A DNA stretch of 17,748 nucleotides from an uncultured Lachnospiraceae bacterium (GTDB lineage: Bacteria > Bacillota > Clostridia > Lachnospirales > Lachnospiraceae), in contig CAJUFU010000015.1 of assembly GCA_910585555.1 (NCBI GenBank), positions 39,979 to 57,726 on the forward strand, written 5' to 3'. The notes beneath the pieces are model-generated. The model made no database searches. It was not told the DNA's origin and worked only from the letters and a program-made list of their open reading frames with translations. A program made the translations under genes and the position numbers. Of the stretch, positions 13,845 through 17,748 are shown in pieces. Numbering within the stretch: position 1 is the first letter of the stretch; every line of letters begins with the position of its first letter.

Positions 13845-15221
13845 ATGAAAAAAGAAACGCAGCGATTGGAATTTTGGATGGGAGCCTTTGGCAGGTGTAT
13901 GCCGCTTTTGACGGCGGCCGGTGTCATCTTATGGGCGGCCTGCAGACAGTCTAATGTGAACGGGTATGTGGTTGCTTTTTTTGCGGCGCTTGTTGTGGGA
14001 GCGCTTTTTGTGAAAGATGACAGGGGCTATGGAGAGGCCATTGTTTCCGGATTATGTAAACCAATGTTTGGGGTGATCGTGCTGGCGGTGATGCTGGCGG
14101 CGGTTTCCGGCAAACTGATCTCGGCAAGCGGCATGGTACAGACCATTGCAGGGTATGTGGTGGCGGCAGGGTTTACCGGCAGACTGTTCGTGGCGGCGGC
14201 CTTTCTGATCACCTGCCTGTTAGCATTCTCCACGGGCACATCGGTGGGAACTTATTTTGTGGTGATTCCGATCTTGTTCCCGGTGGGCGTTATGGCAGGC
14301 GTGGCGCCCCAGTATATGATCGGGGCCATCGTGTCGGGGGCCGCCTTCGGCGATAATCTGGGCCCGATTTCCGACACAACGATAGCTTCTTCCTCCACCC
14401 AGCAGGCGGATTTAGGGACGGTGGTCAGGACCAGGATGCGTTACAGTATTCCGGCCGCCTTCGGGGCCCTTGTGCTCTTTTTGCTCTTTACAAAATCGGG
14501 CAGTGCGGGGCTTGTTTTGGAGGGCGCCAACGAGGCGGCGGTACAGCCGAAAAGCTTAGTCATGCTGGTGGTGCCGGTTACCATTGTGGTCTTTTGTCTG
14601 ATGCGCAGGCATTTGATTGCCGCCTTATCCTATGGTATTGTGGCAGGCATCGCGGCAGGACTTGTGAGCGGCATCTATTCTGTGTCAGACCTGATCGCTT
14701 TTCCAGGCGGGTTTACGGTGACTGGTCTTGTGACGGAGGCCATCGGCGGGACGGCAGGAACGGCCGCCATGCTGATTGCGGTGTTTGCCCTGCTTGGTGT
14801 GATGGAAAAAAGCGGTCTGTTCGAGGACGTGGGGATGCTTTTGCAGCGTTTTGCCAAAAGCGAGCGGAGCACAGAGGTGACCATAGTGCTTTCCACAGGT
14901 ATTCTCAGCATGATCACAGGTGTTATTTCTGTGGCAATCGTGGCGCTGGGCGATTTGGTGAATGAGATTGGGCAGCGGGCAGGGGTGGACCGTTACCGCA
15001 GAGCCAATCTTTTGGACTGTACGGGATGTGTGTTCTGTTTCCTGGCGCCCTGGACGGTGCATTGTGTGATTCCGGCACAACAGACGGCACAGTTTGGGGA
15101 AGCCTTTGCGGTGGCGCCGGCGCAGATTCCTTTTGTCAATTATTATTCGATCTGTATGCTTGTGATCTTGGCGGCGGCCATAGCCACTGGTTATGGAAGA
15201 AGCGCCTCCGGACCAAAGTAA
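13845..15221 (+). CDS. NhaC-family Na+/H+ antiporter
   Basis: The 458-residue protein has about ten to twelve hydrophobic segments. The NhaC signature is clear: STGTSVGTYF near residue 130, then GAAFGDNLGPISDTT near residue 165, followed by ASSSTQQAD. Family members exchange sodium or small organic acids (for example malate/lactate, MleN) for protons. ATG at 13845 follows GGGGAGAGG closely; the frame continues upstream to 13797 without a ribosome site. It follows the aldo/keto reductase by 77 bases with no terminator between, so the two may form a unit, for instance reducing and moving a metabolite, but that is only inferred from position. Confidence 0.9.
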   Translation: MKKETQRLEFWMGAFGRCMPLLTAAGVILWAACRQSNVNGYVVAFFAALVVGALFVKDDRGYGEAIVSGLCKPMFGVIVLAVMLAAVSGKLISASGMVQTIAGYVVAAGFTGRLFVAAAFLITCLLAFSTGTSVGTYFVVIPILFPVGVMAGVAPQYMIGAIVSGAAFGDNLGPISDTTIASSSTQQADLGTVVRTRMRYSIPAAFGALVLFLLFTKSGSAGLVLEGANEAAVQPKSLVMLVVPVTIVVFCLMRRHLIAALSYGIVAGIAAGLVSGIYSVSDLIAFPGGFTVTGLVTEAIGGTAGTAAMLIAVFALLGVMEKSGLFEDVGMLLQRFAKSERSTEVTIVLSTGILSMITGVISVAIVALGDLVNEIGQRAGVDRYRRANLLDCTGCVFCFLAPWTVHCVIPAQQTAQFGEAFAVAPAQIPFVNYYSICMLVILAAAIATGYGRSASGPK

Positions 15222-15260
15222 TGCGATGCCTAAATATTCCCCAGACACATACTGTTGTTC

Positions 15261-15266
15261 TATAAT
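15261..15266 (+). promoter_or_regulatory. Possible -10 element before the structured region
   Basis: A consensus TATAAT directly precedes repeat copy 1, but no convincing -35 lies 16-18 bases upstream (only TTCCCC at 15237). If used, transcription would start near 15273, inside the outer stem, and the Spo0A-like gene would have a leader of about 250 bases. Confidence 0.3.
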
Positions 15267-15322
15267 AGTGTGAGAAGAACTTCTAAAGACGTCCCGCCAT
15301 AGGACGGGACGCCAAGAAGTTC
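15266..15322 (+). repeat. 57-base direct repeat, copy 1
   Basis: This copy matches copy 2 (15421-15477) at 51 of 57 positions, with the starts 155 bases apart. It contains a 9-bp outer pairing (15276-15284 with 15315-15323) and an inner hairpin (15290-15298 with 15302-15311, one bulged A, loop ATA). Three of the six differences fall in the inner stem and all change C-G into U-G pairs as read from the + strand. Confidence 0.9.
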
Positions 15323-15412
15323 TAGGAGTTGCGTTGCAACTCCGTCTCACACAGGAGAATGCCTGAAATACGGCATTCTCCGCACGGATTTGAGATTCCG
15401 CAGAGTGGAATC
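15268..15412 (+). ncRNA. Candidate structured RNA: three-way junction plus two hairpins
   Basis: Outer helix GTGTGAGA/TCTCACAC (15268-15275 with 15345-15352) encloses the repeat hairpin and a second arm of 8 bp with a 3-base loop (15325-15332 with 15336-15343). Two hairpins follow: 10 bp (15354-15363 with 15372-15381) and 6 bp (15394-15399 with 15407-15412). I do not recognise a known RNA family. No ORF of note lies here. It could be a regulatory leader of the Spo0A-like gene, an independent small RNA, or a non-autonomous repeat element. Confidence 0.5.
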
Positions 15413-15420
15413 ATGACGGT

Positions 15421-15477
15421 TAGTGTGAGAAGAACATTGAAAGACGTCCTGTCATAGGACGGGATGCCAAGAAGTTC
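15421..15477 (+). repeat. 57-base direct repeat, copy 2
   Basis: The second copy keeps the inner hairpin with three G-U pairs but has lost most of the 9-bp outer pairing, keeping only GAAC/GTTC. It lacks the companion arm and closing helix seen around copy 1 and ends about 45 bases before the Spo0A-like start codon. Confidence 0.9.
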
Positions 15478-15522
15478 CATGCCAGAAAGCAATACAGTAA
15501 AAGGGGAAAACGGAGGAAGCAG

Positions 15523-16044
15523 ATGGAAACATTAAATGTGACAGCAACACGAGATCAGGAGCAGTTTTACCGGATTATAAATAATTTGATTAGTACCAAT
15601 AAGGAGTTCCAGATTATGATCACCGTTCCGTCCGGTGAGACAAAACAGGTGGCAGCAGGTGCCGCCGCGCCGGCAGCGGCAGAATCTGTGGTGCGGGATT
15701 TGGAAAAGGACGTGACGGACATGATTCATGAGATAGGGGTGCCGGCTCATATCAAGGGGTATCAATATCTGCGGGAAGCCATCATGATGTCGGTGAAGGA
15801 TGTGGAGATGCTGGGTTCGATTACCAAAATCCTCTATCCTACGATTGCCAAGAAGTATCAGACCACGCCAAGCCGTGTGGAACGCGCCATTCGCCATGCC
15901 ATCGAGGTGGCGTGGTCCAGAGGCAGGATGGAGACGCTCGACGCACTTTTTGGCTATACGATCAACACGGGGAAGGGGAAGCCGACCAATTCCGAGTTTA
16001 TCGCCCTGATTGCGGATAAGATCAGATTACAATATCGGCGTTAA
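15523..16044 (+). CDS. Stand-alone Spo0A C-terminal domain protein, no receiver
   Basis: Residues 60-173 match the Spo0A effector domain almost throughout: HEIGVPAHIKGYQYLREAI, LGSITKILYPTIAKKY, the recognition helix TPSRVERAIRHAIEVAWSRG, and KPTNSEFIALIADKIRL. Spo0A is the master regulator of sporulation and binds TGTCGAA-type boxes as a phosphorylated dimer. Here the phosphoacceptor receiver domain is missing. Residues 1-59 are a short unrelated stretch with an Ala-rich linker, not a truncated receiver. GGAGG lies about 8 bases before the ATG at 15523, so the start is natural and there is no upstream in-frame receiver remnant. It is preceded by a repeat-rich structured leader and followed by glgA. 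It may bind Spo0A targets without phosphorylation, as competitor or constitutive regulator; this is inference. Confidence 0.93.
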   Translation: METLNVTATRDQEQFYRIINNLISTNKEFQIMITVPSGETKQVAAGAAAPAAAESVVRDLEKDVTDMIHEIGVPAHIKGYQYLREAIMMSVKDVEMLGSITKILYPTIAKKYQTTPSRVERAIRHAIEVAWSRGRMETLDALFGYTINTGKGKPTNSEFIALIADKIRLQYRR

Positions 16045-16064
16045 ATTTCAAAATAATCCTTTTA

Positions 16065-16093
16065 TTGCCACGCAAAATATTGTATACTATGCT
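16065..16093 (+). promoter_or_regulatory. Possible promoter of glgA
   Basis: TTGCCA (16065-16070) and TATGCT (16088-16093) are spaced by 17 bases; TATACT at 16083 is a nearby alternative -10. A leader of about 55 bases would precede the glgA start. Confidence 0.4.
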
Positions 16094-16152
16094 ATAAGAG
16101 ATTTTGCGCACTTACCCATGTGGGGATGGCAATTTATAGTTGGAGGGTTATC

Positions 16153-17598
16153 ATGAAAAAAATCTTATTTGTTGCATCGGAGGGCGTACCTTTTATCAAG
16201 ACAGGCGGATTGGCGGATGTGGTTGGTTCTCTGCCCAAATGTATTGATAAGGAATATTTTGATGTGAGAGTCATTCTTCCCAAGTATACCTGCATGAAAC
16301 AGGAGATGAAGGATAAACTCGCATATAAGACGCACTTCTACATGGATTTCCACTGGAAAGAGGAATACGTAGGTATTTTAGAGGCTGAGGTGGACGGCGT
16401 GAAGTATTATTTCATTGACAATGAAAGCTACTTCAACGGGTTTCAGCCGTACAGCGACAACGCACTGTTTGAGATAGAGAAGTACTCTTTCTTCTGTAAA
16501 GCAGCGTTGTGTATTCTCCCGGTTATTGACTTTAGGCCGGACTTGATTCACTGCCATGACTGGCAGACAGGGTTGATTCCTGTATATTTGAAGGAGCGTT
16601 TCCAGGGCGGTGAGTTCTACAGAGGAATCAAGACGGTTATGACCATCCACAACCTGAAATTCCAGGGCAAGTGGAGTGTGAAGGAGGTCAAGGAGATTAC
16701 AGGACTTCCAGGGTATTTCTTTACGGCGGACAAATTGGAAGCCTACAAGGATGCCAATCTTTTAAAGGGCGGTCTGGTATATGCGGATGCGATCACTACG
16801 GTCAGTGATACTTACGCGGAGGAAATCAAGACGGCTTTTTATGGAGAAGGTCTAAATGGACTTTTGTGTGCCAGGTCGGGAGACCTTCGCGGTATCGTGA
16901 ACGGTATCGATTATGAGGAATTTAATCCGGAGACGGATAAGAATATTGAGTTTAAATACAATGCGATCAACTTCCGCAAGGAGAAGATTAAGAATAAACG
17001 TGCCCTGCAGGCGGAATTGGGATTGAACCAGGACGACAGGACCATGCTCATCGGTATTGTATCAAGACTGACGGGGCAGAAGGGATTCGACCTGATTGCC
17101 TATGTGATGGATGAACTGTGTCAGGATAACGTGCAGATCGTAGTGCTGGGTACAGGCGAGGAACAGTATGAGAACATGTTCCGTCATTTTGACTGGAAAT
17201 ATCACGGCAAGGTGTCGGCGAATATTTATTATTCGGATGCTCTTTCCCACAAGATTTATGCGGCCAGTGATGCGTTCTTGATGCCGTCCTTATTCGAGCC
17301 CTGCGGTTTGAGTCAGTTGATGTCCTTACGTTACGGCACGGTGCCGATCGTGCGTGAGACCGGCGGTCTGAAAGATACGGTACAGGCTTACAATGAGTAT
17401 GAGGGAACCGGTACAGGATTTAGCTTTACGAATTATAATGCCCATGAGATGTTAGGGACGATTCGCTATGCGGAGCATATCTATTACGATAAGAAGCGTG
17501 AGTGGAACAAGATTGTAGACAGAGGTATGGCGGCAGATTTCTCCTGGCAGGTGTCGGCGAGAAAATATCAGGAAATGTACGATTGGCTGATTGGATAA
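16153..17598 (+). CDS. glgA: Glycogen synthase (ADP-glucose, GT5)
   Basis: The enzyme transfers glucose from ADP-glucose to growing alpha-1,4-glucan. The 481-residue protein has the GT5 two-domain fold. The N-terminal motif is KTGGLADVVGSLPK (Lys16 binds the nucleotide sugar), and HCHDWQTGLIP follows in the first domain. The C-terminal domain has GIVSRLTGQKGFDL and the catalytic-site motif EPCGLSQL (Glu382). Length agrees with bacterial GlgA (about 477). ATG at 16153 is preceded by TTGGAGG about 8 bases upstream. Here glgA stands alone: no glgB, glgC, glgD or glgP lies in the window, and a strong terminator follows. It is 108 bases downstream of the Spo0A-like gene and may have its own promoter. 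Confidence 0.96.
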   Translation: MKKILFVASEGVPFIKTGGLADVVGSLPKCIDKEYFDVRVILPKYTCMKQEMKDKLAYKTHFYMDFHWKEEYVGILEAEVDGVKYYFIDNESYFNGFQPYSDNALFEIEKYSFFCKAALCILPVIDFRPDLIHCHDWQTGLIPVYLKERFQGGEFYRGIKTVMTIHNLKFQGKWSVKEVKEITGLPGYFFTADKLEAYKDANLLKGGLVYADAITTVSDTYAEEIKTAFYGEGLNGLLCARSGDLRGIVNGIDYEEFNPETDKNIEFKYNAINFRKEKIKNKRALQAELGLNQDDRTMLIGIVSRLTGQKGFDLIAYVMDELCQDNVQIVVLGTGEEQYENMFRHFDWKYHGKVSANIYYSDALSHKIYAASDAFLMPSLFEPCGLSQLMSLRYGTVPIVRETGGLKDTVQAYNEYEGTGTGFSFTNYNAHEMLGTIRYAEHIYYDKKREWNKIVDRGMAADFSWQVSARKYQEMYDWLIG

Positions 17599-17620
17599 AA
17601 ATGCAAATCAGATATTCGAG

Positions 17621-17659
17621 AAACGGAAATAATCCATGCAGATGGATTGTTTCCGTTTT
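17621..17659 (+). terminator. Intrinsic terminator of glgA
   Basis: A 17-bp stem with one T-G pair (17621-17637 with 17642-17658) and a GCAG loop ends in TTTT. It lies 22 bases after the glgA stop. The remaining 89 bases of the window hold no gene I can support. Confidence 0.85.
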
Positions 17660-17748
17660 GCGCGCGTAAACAGGGAATGACGGCCGGCCGAAACACACGA
17701 CATACGCATGAATCTTTTTTCTATCTCTATTTCTAAAATTTATCTTTT

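Noticed and set aside
15266..15477. Possible CRISPR array from two similar repeats
   Set aside because: Only two copies, with a structured and non-random interval and imperfect repeat identity; no cas genes are nearby.
17660..17748. Search for a second adapter or partial gene at the right end
   Set aside because: No adapter sequence and no supported open frame or motif was seen in the last 89 bases.

Overview
The window looks like chromosomal DNA of an anaerobic, spore-forming Firmicute, most likely a member of the Clostridia close to Lachnospiraceae. The reasons are the sporulation protease SpoIVB, a Spo0A-type DNA-binding protein, purine-rich AGGAGG ribosome binding sites, sigma-A type promoters, a LexA box of the Bacillus/Clostridium kind and an ECF vitamin transporter component under a cobalamin riboswitch. 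The first 20 bases are Illumina adapter, so position 1 is the edge of an assembled contig and not genomic sequence.

Layout. (1) 71-1530: a terminator of an unseen upstream gene, then spoIVB. (2) 1578-3880: a DNA-damage cassette on the + strand: promoter with a LexA box in its spacer, a 99-residue protein of unknown function, a UmuC/DinB-type Y-family polymerase and an SRAP (YedK/HMCES-like) abasic-site protein. (3) 4067-11289: a carbohydrate locus. A LacI-family repressor on the - strand is divergent from a five-gene + strand operon: Gfo/Idh/MocA oxidoreductase, sugar isomerase/epimerase-type TIM barrel, and a CUT2 (ribose/galactose-type) ABC importer of binding lipoprotein, double ATPase and permease. 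There is no kinase, which suggests oxidation and isomerisation of an unphosphorylated sugar. (4) 11313-12639, - strand: a cobalamin locus made of promoter, AdoCbl-type riboswitch with intrinsic terminator, a membrane-anchored DUF4430 (transcobalamin C-terminal-like) protein and an ECF S component. (5) 12714-15221, + strand: an aldo/keto reductase and an NhaC-family antiporter. (6) 15222-16044: a stretch of about 300 bases full of inverted and direct repeats, followed by a stand-alone Spo0A effector domain without a receiver domain. (7) 16153-17659: glycogen synthase glgA and its strong terminator.

How the parts work together. Region 2 reads as an SOS-induced lesion-tolerance unit; both the polymerase and the SRAP protein carry sequences resembling the beta-clamp-binding pentapeptide, so both may act at the replication clamp. 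Region 4 reads as a B12-repressed uptake unit: an extracellular corrinoid-binding domain handing substrate to an ECF transporter whose energising subunits lie elsewhere. Regions 1 and 6 are both linked to sporulation, but the canonical spo0A gene that commonly follows spoIVB in Firmicutes is absent here.

The most unusual items are the receiver-less Spo0A with a structured repeat leader, the SOS cassette with its clamp motifs, and the riboswitch-DUF4430-S-component module. All functions are read from sequence motifs alone; no database search was possible.
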